Origin: Liolophura sinensis
Taxonomy: Eukaryota > Mollusca > Polyplacophora > Chitonida > Chitonidae
Direction: 5' to 3'
Length of the DNA stretch: 64,000 nucleotides
Assembly: GCF_032854445.1 (NCBI RefSeq)
Contig: NC_088304.1
Location: 15,227,850 to 15,291,849 of the forward strand
The position numbers were made by a program, and so were the translations under genes. Under the pieces are notes generated by a model. The model made no database searches. It saw only the letters and a program-made list of their open reading frames with translations, and was not told where the DNA came from. Shown here piece after piece: positions 21,350 through 34,800 of this stretch; the stretch's first letter is position 1, and every line of letters starts with the position of its first letter.

Positions 21350-21555
21350 AAGGCCTGTTGGTCGAATGGTCTAGACGGTTGACATGTATTGCTGGCGATT
21401 TGGTGCCTGACTCTGAGGTCGCTGGTTCGAAATCAGCAGTGGTTTTACCCAAATTTCAGGATTAGAATCTGTGCTATGTTCAGGAAGTATAATCCCTATT
21501 AATGATAATACTGCTACTTAATCGACTTTCTAAAATGACATCTGTACCTTCCTAT
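21350..21555 (+). mobile_element. SINE-D, most complete copy
   Basis: The head has A-box-like TGGTCGAATGGTCTAGACGG and B-box-like GCTGGTTCGAAATC with a long gap between, as in tRNA-Ser or tRNA-Leu. The body continues through GGAAGTATAATCCCTATTAA. Confidence 0.7.
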
Positions 21556-21682
21556 TTATTTGATTGTTGTTTTACGCCGTACTCAAATTTTACTTATACG
21601 ACGGCGGCCAGCATTATACATCGTGGAGGGAAACCCACGACCATGCACAGGTTGATGCCAGACGTTCCCAACTATAAAGCCG
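21553..21682 (-). mobile_element. SINE-A 3' half
   Basis: TTATTTGATTGTTGTTTTAC, CGACGGCGGCCAGCATTATA and AAACCCACGACCATGCACAG mark the tail half in minus orientation. Confidence 0.75.
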
Positions 21683-21884
21683 CAGAGGCGTACAAAATTT
21701 TAAATATTCATAATCCGAAGGACAACGCCCACAAGTATTAATGAAACATGAGATAGTGTTAAAATATACAACGTTTCTGATCATTTTGTAAAGTGTTGAA
21801 TTTCTTGAGAATTTCGTAATAAGTTTAAAGTGTTAGCATGGTATTAACAAATAAATCTTTTCATCCTCTCCACCGCGAGGTAGC

Positions 21885-22012
21885 ACTATAAATATGGCAG
21901 TATTGTGGCCACCCTGTTACAGTCAGTGAGGCAGCACTATAAATATGGCAGCACTGTGGCCACCCTGTTACAAAGGCAGTGAGGCAGCACTGTAAATGTG
22001 GCAGCATTGTAA
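21885..22012 (+). repeat. SINE-C-related tandem block, about 50 bp x 2.5
   Basis: Units of GAGGCAGCACTATAAATATG plus GTGGCCACCCTGTTACA repeated nearly three times. Confidence 0.7.
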
Positions 22013-22117
22013 TCGTCATAGGAATAAATCCCCGAAAATTGCTATGGTGGTTCATTCCCGTATTCTAATTTCACTAGCGCATTTCTTGATTTGCGCAACG
22101 TTTCATTGGTGCAATCG

Positions 22118-22292
22118 TCCATTCGCACATGTGTGCGGGTGTCAGTGTAATGTGACTGGGTGGCGTGTCATGTCTGGTGTACTTCAGTGACGGCAGCACT
22201 TCGGCGGCATGGACTCGCCCTGCCGCCAGGAGATGCAGTGTATGTATACACATCTGATTGCTCCTCGTCGCCATATGACTGAAAAAATTGTA
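22118..22292 (-). mobile_element. SINE-C copy
   Basis: Blocks GTAATGTGACTGGGTGGCG, GGCAGCACTTCGG, CACATCTGATTGCTCCTCG and CATATGACTGAAAAAATTGT. It is related to 43797-43955 and shares its last block with SINE-B. Confidence 0.6.
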
Positions 22293-22435
22293 CGTATACA
22301 TACATATACAGTGATACACCATGTGTAATTCATTCATTATCTTTACTCGCATCATCCATTCTTCCATAATCATACATGCAGTGTGTACGACCCATTTAAT
22401 ACGTGATTCCAATAAAACTATAAGGTTTGGAGGCA

Positions 22436-22437
<2 letters not shown>

Positions 22438-22523
<86 letters not shown>
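22438..22523. repeat. Long TA microsatellite
   Basis: About 43 uninterrupted TA dinucleotides. Confidence 0.98.
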
Positions 22524-22526
<3 letters not shown>

Positions 22527-22529
22527 TAT

Positions 22530-24515
22530 GCGTCACTGGGTTAAATTTTCCCTATGCAAATACATTTATATACACAACGTGTCTACTTTCTAATTAAAGC
22601 ATAACTTCGAGACGATAAGATTCAGCAAAGCCCAGGTATTCAACGGATATTGCAGCTTCTTCATAAACGGGAAAGCCGAGTTGATAAGTTGCTGGAATTG
22701 AAGAAGTCACGATTTTATAATAGACTATAGGATAATAGGGTAGACGGCCATTCAGCCTTTTCACGGTCCTTAAAGCCTACATCTTTCTAATGAAAGACGC
22801 CGCCTCAAGTTTAACAAAGCTGTCTATATGCTATTCACGTCACTTTTTGAATTATACCCTAAAAAAGAATCCAGATTCCTTAATGACTGGTGCGCATCTA
22901 GGGAGTAGTCGCACAAGGTATACATGCATATTTCTGAAATGAATCAGGAATTTGAATTAAAACGTTGCTGTCTTTTTTTATATATATATATACAGACATT
23001 TATCAGCACAATCCATGCATGCAGGCGATGCAGAATCACTATGACTTTGAGGTCGTGTATTTTGTTTGCAGCCAAACTGTCAGAAGTTTGTGACGAAATG
23101 TGACGGTTTCCTCCAACACCGTGACTGCAGGGTAATCTTCAGTCAGAAAACTTGACAAAACATTGTAATATTTCACATGTACTACCGTCTAGTCGAAAGT
23201 GAAATCTTGTTAAATGTACTAGGAAACCAAGTTAACACACATGTAAATATCTAAAAATAATAATATTATAATAATAATAAGTAACCAATAGCCGTTTTCA
23301 TTGGTTGAATCATTACCATGGGCGGTTCGAGATCAGTTAATTAGTGTGGAGAAACCCGGAGGAAACGACCGCCTGTCACAATAGTACCTTACAAATATCC
23401 TAACTTAAAGCTAAACGCAATTATACAGAGAGTGGAACGTACACAGTCTCCTAGACCAGGTGCCAATCGGCTGCATCAAGGCCATTTGAGGGAACTGATA
23501 CACCCTTCTCTTGTTCATATCTTGCTTTTTATTAGTTAAGGCATCAATCATAAATCTCTCGGGACAAACTGTTATGTAAGCGGCAAAAGAAACCCACTGG
23601 GATTTTTATCAAATTGCAATCTATATGATATACGGTGTATATATAGGTACATGCAGGTAGCTTAAAATGGGATGTTCGTGATGTGAAGAGGGTGGACAAA
23701 CAAGGGATTTAGATTTGCTCAACAAATTGATTTAATTGTTTTTAACTCCCGATATATTTAATTTTTACTCGTGCGATACCAAGGAACGTGGCTAACATAT
23801 ACAGGTGAAAGAAGTGATACATGCGAACATAACCCAAATGCTGCCCGGGAAGACTTACACGAACAAAACCATCAATAAATGCTCTTTAATCAACATACGC
23901 GTCCGCTATATGCAGAAGGATCAATTTTCCCAATTAATTCAGGCAGAAAAATTTAAAAATTTAATAATATGACGTTTTAAATTTTGAGGGCCACATACAT
24001 GTATTTCATACAAACGGTTTTTTGATTGTGTAATGAATTGGTTCTTAGAGGATGTTTCTTGGTCAGCTTTGGCCACGTTGTACAAATATCTCTGTATAGA
24101 ATGGGTTAATCATCAAGATCTGACGCCACATCCCCAATATTGCAGACAATCCCCAGGTAGACAACAGCAATTATAAGATTAAATATTATGTCAGGCTAAT
24201 TTATCATCAAAAACAATTACTGATAGTCTTCAAAGCATAGTTTCAGTCAGTGCCGACATTTTTGATAACAATTACCCCTTTAATTAGGCACAGTTACTTA
24301 ATTACCAAATAATGAGAAATAGACTATAAATTAATAGATGAACCTTTGTTATAGTTGATTGGTTACGTCCACGCATGTGCATGAGGGCACAGGACAGGTG
24401 CACGGTCTATGCAGGTTATTAGGAATGTAAAGATTTCTTGTTTGTTGACACAGGGATTGCATCTGCTTCTGTGGAGCGTGTTTCTCCAGATGAAACAATG
24501 TCTGGTTAATACGTA
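22530..24515. other. Intergenic, no gene recognised
   Basis: AT-rich DNA. An exon-like stretch at about 23072-23130 is discussed among the rejected items. No window repeat family is otherwise evident. Confidence 0.4.
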
Positions 24516-24522
24516 AGATGTG

Positions 24523-24715
24523 CGGTCGCTGTGAGCTCAAGCCCATCTCATTTCCGGCCCTACGTGGGAAGGTCTGTCAGCACCCTGCGGATGGTCGTGG
24601 GTTTCCTCCAGACTCTGCCCGTTTTCCTCCCGCCATAACGCTGGTCGCCGTCGCATTAGTGAAATATTCTTGATATCCTAAAACACCAATCAAATAAAAT
24701 AAATATATAAATATA
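24523..24715 (+). mobile_element. SINE-A, 5'-truncated, 9-bp target duplication
   Basis: Starts at CGGTCGCTGTGAGCTCAAG and is flanked by TAAGATGTG at 24514-24522 and 24716-24724. Confidence 0.85.
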
Positions 24716-25169
24716 TAAGATGTGGTGCAGGCGTATTTTAAAACTCCTTATAATAAGAAGACCTCAGTGTTTGTTTTCAGTGATTGATTTTTCTATATTA
24801 TAAATGCTAGGCTGTTACTTCCAAGTACTTTGGTTTAATGTAAACACAACCATTTTCTACTGTATGATGCGACTGTGTATGTTACTGATCATGGACATTG
24901 TAATGCTTTAAAAGAACAATGGAGGTACTAGAAACAAAACTGATTATAAAATAAAATAAATGATGATGGCAATGTCCATGCGACCTATCTTCCAACATAA
25001 TAAACAGTAACAATAAGAAAATCTCTCGACAAGAACGCCACTGTTTACATGTACATTATACATTTTTTGTTGAGCTACGTCATGTACACACTTAAAACTG
25101 AACAAGAACCTCTTAATTCGCATAGAAACGTTTTTTCGAATTACAATAGAATTCCGCATTTGGAAATAT

Positions 25170-25420
25170 TCATTTATTTATTTACTTGATTGGTGTTTTT
25201 ACGCCGTACTCAAGAATATTTCACTTATACTACGGCGACCAGCAATACGGTGGGAGGAAACTGGGCACACAGGTTGCTGTCAGACCTTCCCACATACAGT
25301 CGGAGAGAAAGACAGTATAACTTGAACTTGGACTTGAACTCACGGCGACAGCATTGGTGAGAGGCTCCTGGGCCAGTGCGCCGCGCTGACGTGCTAACCC
25401 CTTCGGCTATGGGGGCCCCA
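25170..25420 (-). mobile_element. SINE-A, near full length
   Basis: From the ATTT-rich tail through GACTTGAACTCACGGCGAC to a head with GGGGGCCCC. The middle is shortened (GGGCACACAGGTTGC). Confidence 0.85.
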
Positions 25421-25626
25421 CTATTTTGATATACATTATACAAGTAAAACGTAACACTGGTACCGTATTTTATGCGGTCTACATCACATGTTCCTGTATT
25501 TCACTTACAACACCAAGGGTCAGGTTTATCACTGGAAGAAGCCTGAAAGAGTTCGAGATAAACCTTTTAGTATGCCTCACAAACTTCCTGACATACACGT
25601 CTTCCTGTGGTACAAAAACAATCTGC

Positions 25627-25825
25627 GGTCGCTGTGAGTTCAAGTCCAGCTCATGCTGGCTTCCTCTCCGGCCGTAAGTGGGAAGGTCTGCCAGCAACAT
25701 GTGGATGGTCATGGGTTTCCCCCAGGCTCTGCCCGGTTTCCACCCACCATAATGCTGGACGCCGTCGTATAAGTGAAATATTCTTGAGTACGGCGTAAAA
25801 CACCAATCAAATAAATAAATAAATG
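25627..25825 (+). mobile_element. SINE-A, 5'-truncated, 10-bp target duplication
   Basis: Starts at GGTCGCTGTGAGTTCAAGTC and is flanked by AACAATCTGC at 25617-25626 and 25826-25835. The body is close to consensus, suggesting a young insertion. Confidence 0.9.
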
Positions 25826-26324
25826 AACAATCTGCTAATTTTAACAAAGAGTGTGTTGTCTGAGTGTTAATGGAATGCATTCTGTCATTATAACTGAATG
25901 CTTGCCATATTCAACATACTAATAGTCCAGTACAATGCTGACACGGTCAAACCATTTTTCCAGGCATCACAAGAAATTTACCATTGTAACAGAGACGCCA
26001 AAGCATTATGCAACGTGGACCCAATTCACCAAACATCGGATAAACGTATTCCATCACACAAATCACACAATCAGTCACGCTAGTCGTGGATCAACTGTGA
26101 AACCCAGCACAACACGGAAACAGAAATATAATTCACGTTAGGCCTAATATTACCATCAACGTTAAAACATTTCCCATACATTATAAAATAAGCTATCAGG
26201 TAAACCGTGAAAACCGTGTGTTTTTTTTTATACAAAGCACTGAAAAAAGAGACATATCTATGTGGATATATAGTGGATATCCAAAACTACTGAAACAAAC
26301 TTCGCCATGCAGTTCGGTTGATGC

Positions 26325-26490
26325 TTGCTTGCTTGCTTGGGGTTTAACGTCGTACTCAACAATTTTTCAGTCATATGACGACGAAGGAGTCTTTAGGGTG
26401 CATGTACGTGTAATGTACCTCCTTGTTGCAGGTCGGATTTCCACCGCTCTTTTATTTAGTGCTGCTTCTGTGCTATCCGGGCTGGTAGTT
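26325..26490 (-). mobile_element. SINE-B with internal loss
   Basis: Tail GCTTGCTTGCTTGGGGTTTA, AATTTTTCAGTCATATGACG and CGGATTTCCACCGCTCTTTT, then a remnant of the head (GCTATCCGGGCTGG). Confidence 0.8.
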
Positions 26491-26494
26491 CAGT

Positions 26495-28480
26495 TGATGC
26501 AGTTGCCTATCTGTAAGGCCATCCTACATACACCAAATAAAAAGAGTGTTTTTTTTTTCTTTCTTTTTTTTTAACTGGATTTCCAAACTGGATTCTGAAG
26601 CCACTTTGAAATCAGCCAGAATGTAGCCTACCAAGCCGGATACGGAGGCTTATAAGAATACTCTCTGCCTATACATTAATATCTAGCCAGGTTATATGCA
26701 GATTTGTTTTCGAATGTGTAACTGTGTGTTCGTGTAAGCTAGATCGATCAAAATATTACATCGGAATTTGATTATATATAGATCATGTCACTTTTGTTAC
26801 ATGTAGCCCATATGCTACAGATACGCCACAGCAACTGTTTGTCTCACATTGATTGCCCCTTACGTGAATGTGCCAGTATAAACGCATGTGATAGACATAT
26901 CATTGCCCAAATAACCTTGTGTGATATATAGCTGTGTTTTTCATACTAACTGTAAATAATAGTTCTGGCCCAGAAACACGTTTCTTTATGGCATAAATCA
27001 TGTCACAAGGCATAATTTAAAGAAACACACAGATCCAATCAACCGCCCAATTACTTTGATACATGTATAGGTCGCCGTGCACTCCGGAATTGTTCTTTTC
27101 TACGGTGGCCATTTCTGACCATATTTTGCCCACTGAAATTTCACCAAATGAGCACTAAAACGAACTACATGTATTTCAAGCCCAAAATACCGATGTAACG
27201 TCATTGATACCCACTTTGTCCCAACAGATCACCATATGTCGAATGTAGATTCCAATTTCATAAAAGCATATTCCTCGGAGGGAAAAATTCTACAATAAAA
27301 CTGTTTTTCGGGATATGTCCTTCAGTTTTCTTGTTTTCTTTGCCTTTAACAAACTCAAGTGACTGAGTGCTTGGGGTTTAACGTCGTTCAAAAAACTCGA
27401 GAGTAAACCCTCATACATATACATATTTCTATATTTGTACATGTACATATTTGAATCTAGCTTTATAGGGAAGAATCTAATAAAGTCTGAAAAAAGCGCA
27501 GTCTTAATTATCACGATATGAAGCTGGTTTGTGAATGTTAAGTTCTATATCTGTACTCGCAGCGTTTTATTTTGATCGTGCCCAAGATGCTGTGCAACCC
27601 GTGTCGACCTATAGTTGTACGGCGTCCCGTTATCGTTATAGATTTTTTTAGATTCAGAGTCAGATTGCAGGTAAGCCACAGGTAGAAGAGAAGAGAGAAG
27701 CTGACTGAATTGATCAGTCAGACGCTGGTTAGCATGTACCTCACGTGTTGGTTACGGCAGGAAGATGCCTGGCTGTGTATGGTAAACTAGGCCGTCAGGT
27801 TACCGAGTTGTGGACCGTGATGTGTGTTTCACGGTAGCTACGGCTTGGTAGGACGCGTACATTTGTATATAATAATCGTAGACCATGTGTGTAATGTATG
27901 TATAGCGGACTCGTCTTATGTGTCGTACACAGGGCTCGTATATCGACATGAGAGTATATACGTAAACACAGCACTACATTTGAAGAAGAGAGGCTTTCGT
28001 TGCTCAGTTCACACGGCTCGCTGGACCGACACTGCCGGGCAGATCGTAGCGTCCTCTAGCCGGGCTTACATCGGTATTTACCCGTCGAAACATCCCTAAG
28101 CCGGCGTTGTTAAGCTAGCTGAACTACCGGATAGCCTTTATGTGGATGGAGCAAGGTGGGTACAACCGATCAGGTACCAGGGAGTCTGGATGAACCGGTG
28201 GTTGTCATTAGTACAGGTATACGTCAGGGGAGGCCGGCTAAGGACAGTTAAGCCACATCAACCCCTCCCCCTTGAGCAACGACTATATGTACCACTGATT
28301 GTCAAAGGGAATGTTAGTGATCTATTTTTACGGATGTAGGTCTATGCACCTTTTAGACACCGTTGTCGCCACTCGGGCTCTGATGTGCATTTTGAGGTTG
28401 AATCCCTGGTCCATATAGGGCAGCAGACCCGGACGTCATACCCTAAGCGGACAGTCGTGTATTGCACCGACCTGAAAGCC
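26495..28480. other. Intergenic and probable GT22 promoter/leader region
   Basis: A SINE-B fragment lies at about 27357-27393. From about 27660 the DNA becomes less AT-rich and may hold the promoter and non-coding leader of the gene at 28760. Short open frames at 27824-28099, 28142-28339 and 28385-28600 match nothing I recognise. No TATA box can be assigned. Confidence 0.35.
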
Positions 28481-28595
28481 AGCGAGGATAAGTGGCAAGA
28501 AACTCAGCTGGTTAATGTTGATACGCGAGCTGAAGTTCTGGTAGCTCAGACACACATGTTCGTTAGTGTCACGGGAGGCGACTGGAGCCAGCACG
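28479..28595 (+). repeat. Leader segment with an inverted copy in intron 1
   Basis: About 115 bp, from CCAGCGAGGATAAGTGGC to GGAGCCAGCACG, recurs inverted at 31812-31925 with only a few differences. It ends 164 bp before the GT22 start codon. Confidence 0.88.
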
Positions 28596-28759
28596 TTTGA
28601 CGGTTGACAAGCTCCGGTTAAAAGCCTACATATACTTACTGTGCAACAAGACATATGGCTAGTAAAATGTAATTTTGCGTTGGTTAACTACGATTTTCGT
28701 TCAACAAGACACGTGGCTCGTCTAACTTTCGCCAAGGACATCAAAGCCTCACTGCCAAA

Positions 28760-29078
28760 ATGCCTAGAAAACGAAAGCAGCCACAGATGCGGGGCAATTC
28801 TGGTAACGACACCTCCACCGAGAACAACAACAACAACGGTCCGGTGGTGCAGTCGGGGAAACTGACTGGAAGCGAAACATATAGAAATGGTCAGGTCCCG
28901 CTACCGATGTTAAAAAAGAGAGAAGCGCATTGGAAGGACTGCGAGGATAGCTTCATCTTCCCTAGATGTACCCCTTGGTTGGTGTTTCTAGTGACTCTTA
29001 TAGGGCGTGTGGTTTACGTCAGCCAGGTGAAAAATTGGTGGATTTTGCATCCGGATGAGGTGTTCCAGTCAGTTGAAG
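28760..29078 (+). CDS. GT22 gene, coding exon 1
   Basis: ATG in good context (A at -3). Codes for a basic, Asn-rich start (MPRKRKQPQM...ENNNNNG), then FIFPRCTPWLVFLVTLIGR and the luminal HPDEVFQSVE. Donor is GAAG|GTAAGC, phase 1. No in-frame extension upstream looks conserved. Confidence 0.88.
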
Positions 29079-31634
29079 GTAAGCACTTCAGCCAAACATG
29101 TTGTACACACTAAAATCGTAATCTGTTAAAGTTTAACAATACTATGTTTTGTGCTCAAATTACAGCAGGGTTGTTTTGTGAGGTTGATACTATATCCCAG
29201 CTAGGTTTAGGCCTACGTTGGTACAAAATTTTACCTAGTTTATCTGCAACTTGAAAACTTTTCAGAGTGAGACTTTCCAGATACATAACTTTTCTTTAAC
29301 ATAAAGAATCATTTTCATGGTACTTATTTTTACAAATAAGGAAACGTTAAGGGATTATAAAGACTACTGTAATTTTAATAGAAATGTTTTCCTAAAGGAT
29401 TAGCAATACTATGCATCTGCATAATTTACCATAAGACATAGGAGTTTCCATTTCCAATCGCGCAATAACTAAGCCAACGAGTTTTTCTGAGAAAAAATTA
29501 ACCTTGGTTTGACGACACATATATAGTTCTCTCATTTACATGTTTTTATATTCGGGAAAACATCTGTCAGGTATGCTAAAATTGCTAAAATTCGGTATAT
29601 CTATAAAAACAAGACCTATACCTAATCGAGACAACTTTATGCGTATATCCATACATTCGTTTCGTTAATTTCGGTATATATATATACATTTCTTAAAATG
29701 ACAGTGATTTGTATATGCGTGTGTTCACTGCTAACAATCAGCAGATACCATCTATAGCACAGGTTATATGTATATACTCTTCTATTGCCATTTTTATTTC
29801 ACATTCCATAATCTCACAAAATATGAATATGCGCATAAATTTATTATGTATGCACTCTGTGTAAGTTATAAGCTTTGTTTCTGACAAGGTTGAATGAATA
29901 TGGGCTGTACTGCATCAAAAATATATCATGGTCACGTAGTAATAATTGTCAATCTCTAAAACGGAATATTAAGTGCTCCTCAGGGAATGAATTTTCCATA
30001 ATGTAGATTATTTCCACACGATATACGCATAAACAAGTCCTCCATTTTGGTTATGAACGAGAGAACGAGGCAGAGAAAAAACTAATGGCATATGGGAATT
30101 TGATCCCATTTGTCTACTTGATGTGTATCGCTCTCTTTGAAAGTTATTGCGTTTTATTTATAGCGCTATAAAATGTCAGCGTTGTTTAACACTCCTGATA
30201 TCAGCCGAAAGTTGGTGGCACCCTTGTGGACAATAAATGCTTTCGCGGAAATGAAACTTAATCTCCAATCACAACAGAGGGAGGGGGGTGGGTATGCGAG
30301 ATTATGTGTATGTCGATGTTGTGTTTCCCGGTCGCCAGGGATTTGAAACGCTGAAATGCTCTCAACGTAACGTTGTGCCCCTTTCATTTATTCCGTCGTA
30401 TTTCTCTATAAGTTTACAAAGGACTTCCATGTGTGATTTTCTTGGGCCCATGTATAGGTTATGTAAGATGCCTGATTCATGCCACATACGTCTAGATGTC
30501 CTACCAATCAAGCACCCCCTTACAGGAGGGATTCATGACACACACGTCTTGATATTTTACCAATCAAACACCCTCGTATAGGAGGGAAAACTAGAACTTT
30601 TGGACCAAATATTTTGATAGTCAGGAAATTATTAACACACACAAAATGAGATAAGGTATAAATTTCCATATGTGCCCAGAGAATAAAGAGAGTCAACATT
30701 AGATATGAGATCTTTTTCATTCTTCCCAGCTTAGATATCAGAATTACGAAAATAGTTAATGCCTTCGATCAGCTGATCTCAGGGCTTAAGGGCAACGTAT
30801 ACCTGAAACAGTCATGTTTTTGTTTTCAGTACAGCCTAATATTTCATTCGAACAATTGAGATCAAGTTCGAATTTCGGGTTATTGTCGACAAAATTATAA
30901 TAGATATTCATGTCTGGAGTTTTAATGGTGAAGAGGAAATGAATATGTCTAGAATGCTTGTTTGTTTATCTATTTATTTATTACTTTGGTTATATATCCG
31001 ACTGACGTTAAACGCTGTGTTCAAGAATATTTCCAGAATATTATGTTTGTCAGGTTCATTGAATAGGGAATCAGTGTTTTCAGTACTGGATATCAGTTCA
31101 CGGAGAAAAGCGTCTTCTCTTCTTGCTCATCGTACATTATACATTACGATATGTATGTATTGCCTCGGCTATAGCGTGTTGACATGAAGGTATGTGTTAT
31201 TTGGCCGTGCATACACGCATCTATATAATCATCGACAAAAGCAAAAGGTCACCTGCTCCAGTCCAAAGAGAAAGGCAGGAACCTCTCCACATGTATACCT
31301 TCCTTCGATTTCCCTACAGCCGTTCAACTTCACACTTGACGGGTTGTATTGCTGAGGACACAAGGAAGAATTTGCGTACCGGTATTCAAAAAATGGCATA
31401 TGATAATTTATTTATATCATAAATTATATGGGGCAATAGTGACGTCATAATACTTTCCTTATTGTGAAATGAATACTGTACAAAGTATATAGAGATATGC
31501 AATTACACAGATATAAGAGACCTATGGACAATTTCAACGGCATTGAACTGTATTGTGTATAATGAATGTACGATTACGACACCCAGTAAGGCATATGTAT
31601 GGATGCAGGCGAAGTTTTCTTCTTACACGAAGCA

Positions 31635-31706
<72 letters not shown>

Positions 31707-31750
31707 CTACAATATAATATTGCAGTTCAATATTATAAAAATTGCTACGT

Positions 31751-31810
<60 letters not shown>

Positions 31811-34800
31811 ACGTGCTAGCTAAGTCGCCTCCCGTGACACTAACGAACATGTGTCTGAGCTACCAGAACTTCAGCTCGCGTATCAAAATTAACCAGCTGA
31901 GTTTCTTGCCACTTATCCTCGCTGGCGTTCATATCTACAACTACAAACACAGGCCACAAACCACGTCCTGTAGGCCAAATACTATGGGACACTAAATATA
32001 CATGCATGGCCACAAACCACATCCTGTAGGCCAAATACTATGGGACACTAAATATACATGCATAAAATTTAACGCCCCACTCCACTTCCGAAATATACCC
32101 ATTATCATTTAAAAAATTGCTACGTTTCTGTATATACACAGAAACGTATATATATATATATACAGAAACGTAGAAACGTAGTGTCCCATAGTATTTGGCC
32201 TACAGGATGTGGTTTGTGGCCTGTGTTTGTAGTTGTAGCCGTGCAAGTGGATTTTTTTCATAAGCGAACCAGCATGCGCCGTGACTATTTCCTTTTTTAG
32301 TCGATTTTTATTGTGTAATCTAATTCATTTACACACAGAAGCATGTTCCCTAATCACCATCCAGATTAGCGCTATTACCTGAGATCACGTGACCATAAAT
32401 CACACGTGCTTGTGCATCAACAATACCTCTGTACCTGTGTGACTTAACAGCTGAATCGTGAACTGCGGCGATAAGCTTCAAACGGCTACCAAAATTCTCC
32501 TAGCTGACAGGCTGTACAGAGACTGCCAAGAAATGTGAGAGAGTAATTATAATCTGGGTCTTTCTTTCCCTCGAGGAAATATTTACACGTGCTCAGCTTT
32601 TCAAAAGGCTGGTCACAAACAGGAGATTTCTTATCAGTGGTTGTTATCTTCTGAATAAATTACCACGCTTGACCTGGTTTACTAGTGAAAATCGTAACGT
32701 GTTCGCTGAAGCGGAACGGACTGTGACAATCTTGGGGTAAAGTTCACGCGGCCTTTTTCGTCAATTTTGCTTATTTTTGTTTTTTTTTTTTGCTTTTTTT
32801 TCTTCTGCGATTTTTCTCCTTTTTTGCGGCCGCTTTCGAGTTTAACGTGGGAAGAGTAACTATAGTATGAACTCAAATATCCGTCTTTTGCTTTGCACTA
32901 TCAGCCTTACGTCTACTGCAGAAAATACGTTCCAGACACAGATATCTGTACACAAACGTTCTTGTAAAACGCTGGCAGTTCGCTTGAACTCATATTGAAC
33001 ACAGTTTGTGCTGAGTGCATACCGCAACGCGGCTCGATAACTAATAAATTATGCGAAAATGCAGTATATGTGTAAGTCCTTCAGTGAAACATTTTTTGAT
33101 GCTCATGTATTGAAAACTTTAATTAATAATGATCGTTTTATTTTATTGACAACGCCACTTGTTCATTTTTGAAAATCGTTCTTTTGAAACGTGAGTATTA
33201 GACTGTGAAGAATTACATGGGTATATATCGTTTGTTTGGACAGCCAAATCCAAGCGAACATCGCCGAAAGCATCCGACAAGACTTTCCACTCAGCCGATC
33301 GATTTGGCATGCATGGACTGAGAGGGGTGGGGATGGTGGCGTGTTGAGGTGGGGTTGCTGTATCATTGGAGCAGGTTTAGCCACCACCTATGTTTATTTT
33401 CCTCCATATGCTTGGGAATTCTCCAGGTATAAAGTGACAATTCCCGAGAGCTTCGCCAGAAAAGTTATTGTCAGAAAGTTATTTTAAAAAAATGTATACA
33501 CCAAAGAAGCTTTTTGGAAACCTACCAGAGGGTTTGTTGGAAAGCGAGTATGCGAAACAATATTTATTCCTGTATACATACATCATCATGTAAATGCCAC
33601 TAACACGTACAGCGGAACTGAAATCCGAAGGCTATGTCTCTTTGATTTCTGAGTAATAGCGCGATCGATCTCGTTATTTTCTTTCTCTGTGGATTTCCAC
33701 ACAACCGATCCACGCACCGAGGTTTGTATCGATCCTGAAATTTATGTTAACATCACACGTTAATTAGCTTATTTCTTCATGTTAACATAGCCTTATATCT
33801 CCCAAATCTTTGTGTGATCAGAGATTGTTTGATTGTGGGCTCTCATGGCTTTCAACACTCACGCTATCATTAAAGAATACAAACAGTCAGGTCTCTGATT
33901 GATGTGCAATCAGAACTTCCATTTAGCTTTCTGACACGATGGAAACGACTAGTATTTAGCTATCTAAAAAAACACGCATGTTGTCAGCATTGAAATGCCC
34001 TGTTTAGCACGTCCACGGTTTGCCGAACAAGCTTGTCGATCAAACAGAAAAATCAGTTATTCGGAACTAACTGTGATAACCTGTAGAGTTGAAGGTGGAA
34101 TGTCATATTAGCATTCCTCAGCTGTGTACATTTTATTGTGTCTATACAGCTAGAGATCTCGAGAAACCTAATGGCCAAGAAAAAATCAGGGTTTTTTGCG
34201 CCCTTGCACTCGCAAATCCAACGCAATACAGAGAACTCGTTAAAATTTCCTTTTCTACAAGTTACGGTGTTTTAGGTATGCTGGAATCGACAGTGTTGCA
34301 CAAATTTAATCTGTATGTATCGCACCTAGAAAAAACACTTTCATGTCTTGCATGGAAGTTAAAATATTTTGCAATAATTGTGTTTGTTTTGTTTCCGTGT
34401 GTAAGAAGACCAAACTCATGGTTACAAATGAATGTATAGACATGTCTTCATGTCATACATGAATGTATAGATATGTCTTCATGCCACATATAATTGTATA
34501 GACATGTCTTCATGCCACATATGAATGTATGGACATGTCTTCATGCCACATATGAATGTATAGACATGTCTTCATGCCACATATGGGGGACTCCGTGGCT
34601 CAGTCGGTTAAAGCGCTAGCGCAGCGTAATGACCCAGGAGTCTCTCACCAATGCGATCGCTGTGAGTTCAAGTCCAGCTCATGCTGGCGGCCGTACGTGA
34701 GAAGGTCTGCCAGCAACCTGCGGATGGTCGTGGGTTTCCCCCGGGCTGTGCCCGGTTTCCACCCACCATAATGCTGGCCGCCGTCGTATAAGTGAAATAT

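Noticed and set aside
23072-23130. Exon-like piece: TTTTGTTTGCAG acceptor, Cys-rich PNCQKFVTKCDGFLQHRDCR, then GTAATC
   Set aside because: No partner exon was found on either side. The preceding TTTGAGGTCGTG context resembles the B-box end of a tRNA-derived SINE, so a repeat origin seems more likely.
25479-25880. 133-codon minus-strand frame
   Set aside because: It is mostly the reverse strand of a SINE-A copy.
28641-28865. 74-codon frame overlapping the GT22 start as an alternative protein
   Set aside because: It is in another frame and unlike any family. At most it is an upstream reading frame.
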